Below, one piece after another: positions 1 to 8,237 of a DNA stretch of 64,000 bases. Under the pieces are notes generated by a model. The model was not told the origin of the DNA and ran no database searches. It saw only the letters and a program-made list of their open reading frames with translations. The DNA comes from Vibrio sinus (GTDB taxonomy: Bacteria > Pseudomonadota > Gammaproteobacteria > Enterobacterales > Vibrionaceae), in assembly GCF_023634645.1 (NCBI RefSeq), contig NZ_JAMKMR010000003.1:62001-126000 (forward strand), in the 5' to 3' direction. A program made the translations under genes and the position numbers. The number at the start of each line of letters is the position of its first letter. The stretch's first letter is position 1.

Positions 1-62
1 GAGTGTCGCTTTTTATAGCCAACTTACAATTATTGCCCTCTTGCTTTTATTGGGCTTTGTCT

Positions 63-87
63 GCCCACGGTTTCGTGGGCTTTTTTT
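63..87 (+). terminator. Rho-independent terminator
   Basis: A 7-bp perfect stem (63-69 with 74-80) and a 4-base loop are followed by seven T on the plus strand. The T-tract direction means it serves a plus-strand gene that ends left of the window, converging on the OmpA-family gene. Confidence 0.85.
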
Positions 88-95
88 CGCGCAGC

Positions 96-1061
96 TTACT
101 CCTGATATTCAAATTCAGGTACAGAAATTTCAACCCGGCGGTTTTTTGCACGACCTTCAGGTGTTGCATTGCTTGCTACCGGATCACTTTCTCCTTTACC
201 AATTACCGTTAATCGGCTGGCGTTAATACCGCGTTCGGTAAGTGCTGTTGCCACGGCTTGAGCCCGCTTCTCTGACAATATTTGATTGTAACGCTCTGCG
301 CCTGATGAATCCGTATAGCCAATAATATCGGCTTTAGCTTGGGGGTATTTATTTAGAAGTGACACTAGCTCGTTAAGTTGACCAAGGCTCTCAGGTTTTA
401 GTTGGCTACTATTAGATTCAAACGTGTTATTGCTCAACAAAGTAGTTTTAAAGGTTTTCATTTGCACAGGTTTAGCGGGCACTTCTTGAGCAGGCTTTTC
501 TTTGACCTTTTCTTGGACTACCGCGGCTGGCTGTTGTCCCTCATTACCTCCAAATCGATAAGAAAACCCAACATAGGCAGTATTCGCCGACGCGCGAACA
601 ATATCATTATTGATGTCGGTTAACTTTTGATATTCAACTCGTACTGAACCTCTGTCTATGACATTAAACTCGACACCTAGAGCGCCCAAAAACGACTCAT
701 CATTTTTGTTGCCATAGTGTACGTAAGCTCCCCCAAGCTTGCCGTATAAGCTGACAGCATCATTAAGGGCGTAGTTCACTTTAGGTGCTAAGGTAAAAGC
801 ATAAACGCTATCATCTGGCAGGCCTGCACCAGTAAACTTTCCTAGGTAGTCGTAACCTGCTTCCAAGGCTAGATACTTATTAAGTTCGTATCCACCAAAA
901 ATACCCAGAGACGCTGAATTGTCGTCATCACATGTATAGCCAGTTGTGCATTCATCATTTAGCCAACTGTATCCAAGCTTGGCACCTACATATGGTAAGG
1001 CATTGGCCGTACCGCTCAAGATGACAAATGATGTAGACACTACCATTGCTAGCTTTTTCAT
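96..1061 (-). CDS. OmpA-family outer membrane protein
   Basis: This is a 321-residue outer-membrane porin that also binds peptidoglycan. The first 20 or so residues are a Sec signal peptide (ends GTANA). An eight-strand barrel of OmpA type follows to about residue 175, rich in alternating aromatic strands such as VGAKLGYSW and YVGFSYRF. A Pro/Lys linker leads to a C-terminal OmpA domain (about 200-315) with the GYTDSSG and LSEKRA peptidoglycan-binding signature. The start is placed at the ATG at 1061 because GGAA lies about 7 nt upstream; a TTG two codons earlier is less likely. It is monocistronic and convergent with an upstream neighbour. The barrel loops carry a CTTGYTC pair that could form a disulfide. 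The family is certain; a specific porin name is not assigned. Confidence 0.93.
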   Translation of the reverse strand: MKKLAMVVSTSFVILSGTANALPYVGAKLGYSWLNDECTTGYTCDDDNSASLGIFGGYELNKYLALEAGYDYLGKFTGAGLPDDSVYAFTLAPKVNYALNDAVSLYGKLGGAYVHYGNKNDESFLGALGVEFNVIDRGSVRVEYQKLTDINNDIVRASANTAYVGFSYRFGGNEGQQPAAVVQEKVKEKPAQEVPAKPVQMKTFKTTLLSNNTFESNSSQLKPESLGQLNELVSLLNKYPQAKADIIGYTDSSGAERYNQILSEKRAQAVATALTERGINASRLTVIGKGESDPVASNATPEGRAKNRRVEISVPEFEYQE

Positions 1062-1363
1062 TATCAATTCCTTTTACCAATTGTTTTTGTTTTTTGAAAT
1101 CCACATTGTAATCAATTAGTTGTGCACGATACGTCGTATAGGTCTCAATTATCGTTCATGATGCTGCTGCAGTAAATCCAATTTACTTCAATTAGCTCCA
1201 GTACCTCATATCTTCTAATACGGCGATATCTTTCTCATATCAGGTCTTATCTCCAAAAAGAAAAATTTATCAAGCTGAGGGGCGTTATTACGTTGGCGTA
1301 TAAACAAAGCCAGTTGGCATAATACAGGAATAACGAACAAAAAAATCCTTTTAATATAACCGC

Positions 1364-1390
1364 ATACCAAGGTGATGGTCACTTTGGTAT
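1364..1390. promoter_or_regulatory. Operator-like inverted repeat upstream of the VOC gene
   Basis: Two 12-bp arms (1364-1375 ATACCAAGGTGA and 1379-1390 TCACTTTGGTAT) are complementary except for one position and are separated by 3 bp. It lies 37 bp before the VOC protein start, in the promoter zone, and has no T-tract, so an operator is more likely than a terminator. The rest of the 366-bp spacer 1062-1427 shows no gene I would support. Confidence 0.5.
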
Positions 1391-1427
1391 TCATTAAAGA
1401 CCGTTTATATATTAGGAGAGAGAAAAT

Positions 1428-1943
1428 ATGGAAGCACTTTTCCACTATGCACTTCGCCCCGTTGTTGATATTGAGCCTTTGTTAGCGTTTTATAGAGATA
1501 AGCTTAAGATGGATTGCAAACTGGTCACTGTGAATGGTGATGAAAAACAGCTATATGTGGATTTTTTTGGTCATAACTTAGCGTTTGCTGAGAACAAAAA
1601 GCATGAAGTTAAGACAGCAAAATACAGTGCCGATGAACTACAACGAATGCGAAAGGAAAATTTCGTTCCTGATACGCACTTTGGTGTCTTTTTTCAAGAT
1701 AACGGCTATTCACAGTTCAAAGAAATCATTCGAACTGTGGAAAGTTCGGGTATTAAATATTTGGTTCACCCAACGGTTTGTGAGCAAGGTACATCGAGTG
1801 AACAAGCATTTTTCTTCATTCAAGATCCGGAGCTGAACATCATTGAAATCAGAGCACTCACTAAACAATTTGACTTAAACAATGTGGAGAATAATTTACA
1901 AAATGATAAGACAAAACGTAATGTGCTTTTCTCTCCAAGTTAG
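1428..1943 (+). CDS. VOC (glyoxalase/bleomycin-resistance) family protein
   Basis: A 171-residue cytoplasmic protein of the vicinal-oxygen-chelate fold. The opening pattern (ALRPVVDIEPLLAFYRDKLKMDC) and the closing strand (FFIQDPELNIIEIRAL) are those of paired beta-alpha-beta-beta-beta modules; the terminal Glu of IIEIRA is the usual metal-ligand position. Substrate cannot be read: members include glyoxalases, dioxygenases and antibiotic-binding proteins. The start has a clear AGGAGAG sequence about 7 nt upstream. It is convergent with an AraC-type regulator, 18 bp between stops, and an inverted repeat sits in its promoter region. The last 20 residues (NNVENNLQNDKTKRN...) are a polar tail beyond the fold. 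Confidence 0.8.
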   Translation: MEALFHYALRPVVDIEPLLAFYRDKLKMDCKLVTVNGDEKQLYVDFFGHNLAFAENKKHEVKTAKYSADELQRMRKENFVPDTHFGVFFQDNGYSQFKEIIRTVESSGIKYLVHPTVCEQGTSSEQAFFFIQDPELNIIEIRALTKQFDLNNVENNLQNDKTKRNVLFSPS

Positions 1944-1961
1944 CGGTTCCAACTAACTTCA

Positions 1962-2690
1962 TCATTCAAAATATTGGCTGGGGGTGCTCCCAAAGCGTTT
2001 CTTAAATGCGGTGATGTAGCTGCTTGTATTATCGTAGCCGCATTCGAGAGCAACACTTGTTACTGGGTTGCCTTTAGCTAATAAGGGCAGTGAGCTAATG
2101 AGTTTAGCTTGCTGCCTCCATGCCCCAAAACTCATGCCGGTTTGCGACTTGAATAATCGACTTAACGTTCGTGTACTCAAGCCATATTCATGGGCTAACT
2201 CGGGCTGAAGGCGCTCATCATCTGGAAACGTGAGTAAAAGATCCGCGATTTTTCTCACTCGTTTATCTTCAGGAAGAGGCAAGAATAGATCGCAAGAAGG
2301 GGAATCATGTATCTCATCCAAAAGCACTTGAAATCGACGCTGCTGCGCGGTGTCGGCGATCGTAAAATCTGACAAGAGTAGCCGATTGAGTAAAGCGTGG
2401 ATGAGCTCATTTGTTCGTACCAACTTGGATGAAGTTGGCAGCCCCGAAAAATGTTCAGTTTGTATGTAGAGGATGTTGACGTCCACACTGGAAATGATGC
2501 GAGCACTATGTTCAACCGATGGAGATATCCAGCCCAAGCAACCATTGGTCACTGTCCACTGTTCACTTTTTGTTTCTACTTCAACGCAGCCACGGCATAC
2601 CCAATAGACTTGGGCATAATCATGTTGATGCCAATCCGCGTTTGTGGCGGAACCGTGATGTGACTTTATCCATCTTATGGGGTTCGTCAT
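1962..2690 (-). CDS. AraC-family transcriptional regulator with cupin sensor domain
   Basis: A 242-residue one-component regulator. Residues 1-130 form a cupin-like sensor with the HQHDYAQVYWVCRG opening typical of the AraC_binding fold. Residues about 145-240 carry the two helix-turn-helix motifs, ending with VALECGYDNTSSYITAFKKRFGSTPSQY, the AraC/XylS signature. It is divergent from the small conserved protein at 2793 (102 bp between starts), which is its most likely target. The inducer is not identifiable. Confidence 0.9.
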   Translation of the reverse strand: MTNPIRWIKSHHGSATNADWHQHDYAQVYWVCRGCVEVETKSEQWTVTNGCLGWISPSVEHSARIISSVDVNILYIQTEHFSGLPTSSKLVRTNELIHALLNRLLLSDFTIADTAQQRRFQVLLDEIHDSPSCDLFLPLPEDKRVRKIADLLLTFPDDERLQPELAHEYGLSTRTLSRLFKSQTGMSFGAWRQQAKLISSLPLLAKGNPVTSVALECGYDNTSSYITAFKKRFGSTPSQYFE

Positions 2691-2792
2691 GGCGTAATAT
2701 CTAAATAAGTTGTCTTGATTTGTATATTAAGCCACTCGTAAGCAAAAGTATACTAACCCCTCAATTGCATAAACGAAGTATGAGGTATTAGT

Positions 2793-3110
2793 ATGAAAGA
2801 CAAAATGAAAGTAGAGCAGCTATCATCCGTTAATCAAAAGATCGTTGCTGATGGTGAATCTCTCCCGATTGTCATGTTTAAAGATGGGACCAAACTACCC
2901 ACAGGCACGGTTGCAACCATGATCCACAATATTGATCGATACAATTCAGGAGAGCGAGCAGACGTTGAACAAGAACTAGAGCTGGCTATCCCCGTCTTAT
3001 ATAAACTTGGATTATTCGACTTATTTAAACCGGATGAGTGGCTATCGCAGGATAATCTGGGGCGTAATTACATTGGAAAGTTAGCAAAAACTTACGCTAA
3101 TGAGGCTTAA
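2793..3110 (+). CDS. Small conserved protein of unknown function
   Basis: A 105-residue soluble protein with no signal peptide or membrane segment. It is acidic, with motifs LPIVMFKDGTKLPTGTVATMIHNI and ELAIPVLYKLGLFDLF suggesting a small alpha/beta fold. I do not recognise its function; it recalls small conserved proteins often found beside AraC regulators. The ATG has GAGGTAT upstream (about 2780). It is transcribed divergently from the AraC regulator, which may control it. Confidence 0.7.
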   Translation: MKDKMKVEQLSSVNQKIVADGESLPIVMFKDGTKLPTGTVATMIHNIDRYNSGERADVEQELELAIPVLYKLGLFDLFKPDEWLSQDNLGRNYIGKLAKTYANEA

Positions 3111-3230
3111 TTGAGCCACGTCTTTATGTGGGCATTGCAGAAGTTCTTCAACGTAAGTGTTGAGATATGTTAAGCCAATGCCCATTGTTTCAGCTATTTG
3201 ATGAAGGCGGAAATACCTTAATAGCTTCGC

Positions 3231-3866
3231 CTATGAAAACGTATATTGTAAACCCAGTAAAAAGCTGCTTACCACGGGCACCGTGCTGGTACCGTTGCTG
3301 TAATGAGTATCGCCAAAGTAGTGGGTATAAGTCGCTTGTAGACTCGTCTGTGAATTAAATCGATATAGAGCACCAATACCGACGAGTGGCTTGATAGCCT
3401 CATTTTTTTGGCTTGGTTTTGTGTTCGACTGAAGGTTCGCTTTCAGCAATGCCATGCCGCCTTTCCCCATGATAGACCATCGATTATTTAAGTGGTAAGA
3501 GCCTATCTCTGCTAGATCAATGGAAGTGGTGCTTGTTTTCGAAGTATTACTGGAGCTAGAACTCCCAAAATAATTGTATGAAAGTTCGCCTAAAATATCC
3601 CAAGACTGGTTGTATTGCTGCGTGTACCCCAAACTAAGGCTACTGGCCAGGCTGTTCGAGCTTTCACCCGCTTTGAAGTCTGGAGAGGTCGGCATCTTAG
3701 TTGAAGCGACACCGAAGCTTGTTGCAACATAAACATGGCCTTTGTTACTAAATGGGGCAATTGTGCCTGCTGCACCGGGAAATGTGCTGGCGTGAGCCAT
3801 CTCTATACAAGAAGTATTGAAAGCAGCTGCTAGGGCAAGCAATGGGAAATATTTTGATCTTTTCAT
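3231..3866 (-). CDS. Outer membrane beta-barrel protein, paralogue 1
   Basis: A 211-residue exported protein with a Sec signal (residues 1-26, ends AHA) and an OmpX/OmpW-size barrel. Alternating strands such as SLSLGYTQQY, LGELSYNYFG and SLQATYTHYFGD lead to a terminal aromatic strand (LLGLQYTFS) fit for BAM assembly. It is clearly related to the next gene: SIDLAEIGSYHLNNRWSIMGKGG against SIDIATLASYHIDNRWSIFGKGG. No convincing Shine-Dalgarno sequence precedes the ATG. The Ser/Thr-rich loop (SSSSSNTSKTSTTS) is probably surface-exposed. Ligand or role unknown. Confidence 0.85.
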   Translation of the reverse strand: MKRSKYFPLLALAAAFNTSCIEMAHASTFPGAAGTIAPFSNKGHVYVATSFGVASTKMPTSPDFKAGESSNSLASSLSLGYTQQYNQSWDILGELSYNYFGSSSSSNTSKTSTTSIDLAEIGSYHLNNRWSIMGKGGMALLKANLQSNTKPSQKNEAIKPLVGIGALYRFNSQTSLQATYTHYFGDTHYSNGTSTVPVVSSFLLGLQYTFS

Positions 3867-3901
3867 TGGACTAACTGGGTAAAGGAAATGCTAGAAAAAT
3901 T

Positions 3902-3933
3902 GCTTTTGGCTAAAAGTGTAAATAGCCAAAAGC
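3902..3933 (-). terminator. Terminator of the second barrel gene
   Basis: 11-bp perfect arms (3902-3912 and 3923-3933) with a 10-base loop lie just after the stop of the minus-strand gene at 3949. On the minus strand a run of T (3895-3899) follows two bases later. Confidence 0.75.
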
Positions 3934-3948
3934 AACCATGTTTATACG

Positions 3949-4587
3949 TTAAAATTTATAGTGGACACCAACCAGAACGTTATCGATAATTGGAATCATA
4001 TAAGGAGCGGATTCGTCAAACTTTTTGTCTCCAAAATAGTGAGAATAAGTCGCCTGTAGGCTCAGGTTGTCGTTAATGCTATATCTGGCACCTACACCCA
4101 TAAAAGGCTTGACATTGGATATAGCAGGAGTATCTGCATCATATTTGCTTGTCATCAGTGCGGCCCCACCTTTACCAAAAATAGACCAACGGTTGTCTAT
4201 ATGGTAGGAGGCTAATGTAGCAATATCGATACTAGAAGTTGTGATTGTTATACCATTTCCAAAATCGCTGTCTCCAAGGAAGTTATAGCCCACTTCTCCC
4301 CCGATGTCCCATGAGTCGTTAACTGCTTGGCTATAGCCGACGGCAAATCCAAGAGAGGTAGCGTCACTATTTTTAGGTACACCATCACCAAAATTTCGAG
4401 GAACTGATGTTGTCGCTCGACCCACACCGGCATCGAAATAAAATCGACCGACTTGAGGGCTTTGGAGTTGAGGAACATTACAATTCGTTTCTGGAGTAGA
4501 ACAGTTTGAAACTCCACCAGCATAGGCGGATGTTGCAGATAAAATAGATACAAAAGCAAGGCTTTTAAAGATAAGTGTTTTTTTCAT
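3949..4587 (-). CDS. Outer membrane beta-barrel protein, paralogue 2
   Basis: A 212-residue exported barrel, with Sec signal to about residue 23 (SAYA) and a short mature N-terminus with a cysteine pair (CSTPETNC). About eight amphipathic strands follow, with the conserved block SLQATYSHYFGD and the terminal strand VLVGVHYKF. It is a tandem duplicate of the gene at 3231, with diverged loops, separated by its own terminator, so the two may be expressed independently. A surface protein of the Ail/OmpX/OmpW size class; specific function unknown. Confidence 0.85.
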   Translation of the reverse strand: MKKTLIFKSLAFVSILSATSAYAGGVSNCSTPETNCNVPQLQSPQVGRFYFDAGVGRATTSVPRNFGDGVPKNSDATSLGFAVGYSQAVNDSWDIGGEVGYNFLGDSDFGNGITITTSSIDIATLASYHIDNRWSIFGKGGAALMTSKYDADTPAISNVKPFMGVGARYSINDNLSLQATYSHYFGDKKFDESAPYMIPIIDNVLVGVHYKF

Positions 4588-4792
4588 ATTAGTTCTCTAT
4601 ATAAAATATTTTTTCTATAAAAGGAAGAATATAAGTGTTAATTGTTTTTATATTGGTTATCTCTAGTCATCGATACCTAAAATAAATTTAACTTTTAGTT
4701 CTATCAACTTAATTTAATATTAAGTTCTGCTTATTATTAGTTTGAGTAGAAGTGACTAATTTCTTTAGAGAGGGACAGGGAAGGGTTATGAA

Positions 4793-4824
4793 AAAAGCTA
4801 ACCAATATATTTTGGTTAGCTTTT
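4793..4824 (-). terminator. Bidirectional hairpin terminator downstream of the S8 protease
   Basis: 13-bp arms (AAAAGCTAACCAA and its complement) flank an AT loop, with T/A runs on both sides. It lies 45 bp past the stop of the minus-strand protease gene. The remainder of 4588-4868 is AT-rich and shows no gene. Confidence 0.85.
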
Positions 4825-4868
4825 AAATTTTAAAATCTAAAATATTTGTTATGAAGTTGCATTATTTG

Positions 4869-6449
4869 TTAATACTTTGCTTCCAATGAAACGCCACTGT
4901 AGGAACTATATCCATCAAGCATGACATAATAGCGGCCGGCGTTGGTGCTTTCGATAGTACACACTTCGTTGTTGCCATTTAAATAAGGCCGACAATCCCA
5001 AGAAGTCTTGCTAGGTTTGGTGCCAAAACGTACATATAAATCGGCGTCACCGAAGCCACCATGAATACGAACCGTTAAGCTTTTATTGGCAGGTACATCG
5101 ATATAGTAGTGCTGTTGCTCATTTTTGTTGGCGCTTAAATCAGGTTTGGGAACGCCGTTGCTAAGCTCGTCATCGGGAGCTGGGTTGCCACAGTCAGGCT
5201 CACAACTACTATCGGCTAAACTAAATAGGAGCTTATTGGCGGTGCCTCTTGTATCCGTGACCTTATCGATGCTTGCCCGAGTATCAATAAGAGAGGCAAG
5301 TTGGCTGGGGGTTAATGTACTGTCTTCTTGCAAATATAATGCAGCGACACCTGCGACATGGGGAGTGGCCATCGATGTACCACTGATTGTACGATACCCG
5401 CCATCATACCAGGCGGATTTTATGCTTGACCCCGGTGCAAAGATATCAACACAGCTGCCCCAATTGGAAAAGCTTGAGCGGCCATCATTACTCATTGTAG
5501 ATCCTACCGTGACACCAGTAGGTTCACGTGCAGGAGAATAATTACAGGCACTAGCATTAGAATTCCCCGCCGCTAACATAAAGCTCACGCCAGATTTTAC
5601 GGCATTGGCCACCGCAATATCTAAGGCATTGGAAGCGCCTCCGCCCAAGCTCATATTTGCAACTGCTGGCTTGTTGGCGTTTGAGGCCACCCAGTCGACA
5701 CCACTGATCACGCCAGAAGTGGTACCTGAGCCATTACAGCCTAATACCCGGACACCCACAATATCGACTTTTTTGGCAACGCCGTACAGCTGTCCACCAA
5801 TCGTGCCTGCGACATGGGTGCCATGTCCATTACAGTCAGTAGAGTCATAATCATTGTCGACGAAATCATAGCCATTATGAGCACGCCCTCCAAACTCTGT
5901 GTGAGTTGTAGTAACACCAGTATCAATAACATAGGCCGTTACTCCAGTGCCGTCATAGCTATAGTGGTAATTGTTATTAAGTGGTAGCGATCTTTGATCG
6001 ATTCGGTCTAAACCCCAGACAGGGTTAGATTGATCTGATTCAATTGCAGAGATGGGGTCGAGCGAAATGATTTGGTCTTGTTCAATAAACTCGACCATAT
6101 CGTCCGAGCGAAGCATTTTGAGTTGTTCTTTTGTTAATGTAGCGACAAATCCGCTTAAAGAATGATGAAACATCTTGCCGACTTCAAAGGCATATTGGTT
6201 CGACAAGTTTGCCGCCGCTTTCTGAGTAAACAGTTGTAATGATTGCTGATCATTTTTCAGCATGGCTGGCGTTTTAAGAACGATAATATACGTGTTTTTT
6301 ATCCCTATATTGGTTGGTGCGATGAACAGTGGGGCTAGCGTCGGAGCGTTCGACGCTATGCGCTCTTTCTCGTTTTGCTGTGCTAACGTCAAGGTTGAAA
6401 CTAATGAAAGCGTTGAAGCGATATAGCAGGTGAGTATTGGCCTAAACAT
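4869..6449 (-). CDS. Secreted subtilisin-like (S8, proteinase K-type) alkaline serine protease
   Basis: A 526-residue extracellular endopeptidase. Order: Sec signal (1-23, LTLA), inhibitor-I9 propeptide (about 51-130), S8 catalytic domain (about 145-412), C-terminal PPC domain (about 440-526). The catalytic triad is Asp176 (YVIDTGV), His209 (GHGTHVAG) and Ser359 (SGTSMATPH), with oxyanion Asn296 (AAGNSN). Length and layout match Vibrio alkaline protease ProA/IvaP enzymes, which use type II secretion and shed the propeptide and PPC tail. It is monocistronic with its own terminator; 697 bp of AT-rich DNA separates it from the next gene. Confidence 0.95.
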   Translation of the reverse strand: MFRPILTCYIASTLSLVSTLTLAQQNEKERIASNAPTLAPLFIAPTNIGIKNTYIIVLKTPAMLKNDQQSLQLFTQKAAANLSNQYAFEVGKMFHHSLSGFVATLTKEQLKMLRSDDMVEFIEQDQIISLDPISAIESDQSNPVWGLDRIDQRSLPLNNNYHYSYDGTGVTAYVIDTGVTTTHTEFGGRAHNGYDFVDNDYDSTDCNGHGTHVAGTIGGQLYGVAKKVDIVGVRVLGCNGSGTTSGVISGVDWVASNANKPAVANMSLGGGASNALDIAVANAVKSGVSFMLAAGNSNASACNYSPAREPTGVTVGSTMSNDGRSSFSNWGSCVDIFAPGSSIKSAWYDGGYRTISGTSMATPHVAGVAALYLQEDSTLTPSQLASLIDTRASIDKVTDTRGTANKLLFSLADSSCEPDCGNPAPDDELSNGVPKPDLSANKNEQQHYYIDVPANKSLTVRIHGGFGDADLYVRFGTKPSKTSWDCRPYLNGNNEVCTIESTNAGRYYVMLDGYSSYSGVSLEAKY

Positions 6450-7146
6450 ATCGATTTCCTTTTAATAGTTAAATCTTGCAAAAGTAGCTTACGACAAACA
6501 ACAAGCATGGCTTTGTGAGTCACATGGGCTTCACAGTGCAAAATGTACAACAATATGAAACCCGTTTCTTAGTGATGGTTAAGTAAATAGAGTGTTTTGG
6601 GACGAGATTGCAATTCGCTGGAACAAGTAGAGCGATATCGCATTACAGATGGAACGAAAATCAAGGTTTGTATTGTACTTTAGATAAAAACTCGGTGTTA
6701 CAATATTGAATATGCCCACTGATGATTACTTTTTACTTATGAATGTTACTTTAGTGTGACAATATTATTATTGATTCATATAAAATATTGCCACAAAATA
6801 TCAGAGCCTTATCAATAATTATCAAATCAAGGATTATGAGATATAAAATTGATTAAATATCGAACATTGTGATGTGAGGAAGAAATTCAAGCCTCAACGT
6901 TATTTATTGATATTTGGTGAGTTTTGCATATGGACTGGAAATTAAAATGCATCAATTTAAATAAAAATAGATACCTATCATTATTTAATTAATTTTATTG
7001 ATGCAAGCCAAAATACCTTGTAAAAAATTAATATGTCACTGCTTTATTATGAGATTTATTTCGTATTTTACGCTTAGTGGTGGCATGGTTTATATAGGAT
7101 GAAGTCCATTAGTAATTAACTATTGCATACAAATATAGGTATTAGC
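6450..7146. promoter_or_regulatory. 697-bp AT-rich intergenic region with three related 12-bp sites
   Basis: No gene is seen. Three copies of a motif TGT-N-R-CAATATT occur: 6696-6707 (plus), 6755-6766 (plus) and 6784-6795 (minus strand). Copies two and three form an inverted pair with a 17-bp spacer. The region separates the divergent S8 protease and the pilus-linked regulator, so the sites could act on either promoter. Confidence 0.45.
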
Positions 7147-7875
7147 ATGGATAGAAAGAAAATAAAAAAAATGATGATTGTTAATAATGATGTCAGTTTA
7201 ATTGATGAACTAACTGAGGTTCTCAACGCTAGACATAACGTTAACGTTGCTAGATATACGTCAGGTGAATCGGCATTAAAAGCTCTGGAAAGATACCACT
7301 TCGATTACGCGTTAATTAGCTTGACACTACCAGATACAGACGGACATCAGTTATGTAAAGAAATGCGCAAGGTGTCTTGCATTCCACTTATCATGACAAC
7401 AGATATCGATGACATGTCGGAGAAGCTGTTAGCTTTTCATGTGGGCTGTGACGACTATATGGTGAAACCGATCAATGTCAATGAACTTGTTGCTAGATAT
7501 AAAGTGATAGAAAATAGAATGTACCACTTTGAAACTAAGGTAAAGCATCGTAATGACATCTTCGTTTTTTCTGATTGGGAGTTAAATACAGCAACATATA
7601 TGTTGAAATCTCAACTAAGTCAGACAGAAGAATCCATCTCTTCTGCCGATTTTAAGTTACTTAAAGCATTTATTGACCATTCTGGCCGAGTGTTAAGTAG
7701 AGATTTTCTTATTGAGTGTACTAAAAACCGTTCCAGAGATGTATTTGATCGTTCAATCGATGTCAGAGTAAGCTTGCTGAGAAAACGCTTAGAAATCAAC
7801 CCTTCTTCACCTAAAATCATCAAAACCGTTCATAATCAAGGGTATATGTTTTTGCCCAAAGTAGAGAAAATGTAA
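7147..7875 (+). CDS. Atypical OmpR-type response regulator lacking the phosphoacceptor Asp
   Basis: A 242-residue DNA-binding regulator: receiver domain (about 8-120) plus winged-helix DNA-binding domain (about 135-238, with RVLSRDFLIECT and IKTVHNQGYMF). In the receiver the phosphoacceptor position is Ser58 (YALISLTLP, normally ..LLDL.LP), and the acidic pair is Asn13-Asn14 (IVNNDVS). The switch Thr84 and Lys107 (YMVKP) remain. It is therefore unlikely to be controlled by ordinary phosphotransfer. No kinase is adjacent. The ATG at 7147 is preferred over the TTG at 7123 because TAGG precedes it. It lies 362 bp before the pilus operon and probably regulates it (inference). Confidence 0.88.
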   Translation: MDRKKIKKMMIVNNDVSLIDELTEVLNARHNVNVARYTSGESALKALERYHFDYALISLTLPDTDGHQLCKEMRKVSCIPLIMTTDIDDMSEKLLAFHVGCDDYMVKPINVNELVARYKVIENRMYHFETKVKHRNDIFVFSDWELNTATYMLKSQLSQTEESISSADFKLLKAFIDHSGRVLSRDFLIECTKNRSRDVFDRSIDVRVSLLRKRLEINPSSPKIIKTVHNQGYMFLPKVEKM

Positions 7876-8237
7876 TTGAATAATAATCGTCTTGTAGTTT
7901 TGGACTTAACCCCGTCTTTTCAAATTTCAAAAGCATAAATCACGTTATTTTATCCCTTTTTGGTTGGGCTTTGTCGGTTATCGTCATTCACCCACTGAAT
8001 GCTTTTGTTGTGACTGTACTAAAATATAGAAAACTCTTAATGAACAGGGCGCTTTCGCGTGCTGTTCATCTTATCTATCTCTCTAAAATTTGCATATAGT
8101 CGTAGCTTGGGTCCCTCAGACACTGGAAGTTTACATTCTGAGTTAGTCAATAAACAACTCAGTAACAATTATAAAAATTCACTTTACGCTGACTTTCTAA
8201 TATCGCTGACAAATCACCAAAATAGAGTTAGTGAATA
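7876..8237. other. Intergenic region before the pilus operon
   Basis: 362 bp without a gene. A hairpin with arms TGAACAG/CTGTTCA (8041-8068) lies in the middle, without a strong T-tract, and could be a weak terminator for the regulator or a 5'-leader structure. The pilus operon promoter should lie between it and 8238, but I could not fix -35/-10 boxes with confidence. Confidence 0.4.

Noticed and set aside
1215..1445. 76-codon minus-strand frame in the spacer before the VOC gene
   Set aside because: It covers the VOC promoter and inverted repeat, has no ribosome-binding site, and its composition looks non-coding.
5125..5541. 138-codon plus-strand frame inside the S8 protease gene
   Set aside because: It lies antisense to a gene with a complete catalytic triad and has no ribosome-binding site; it is a shadow frame.
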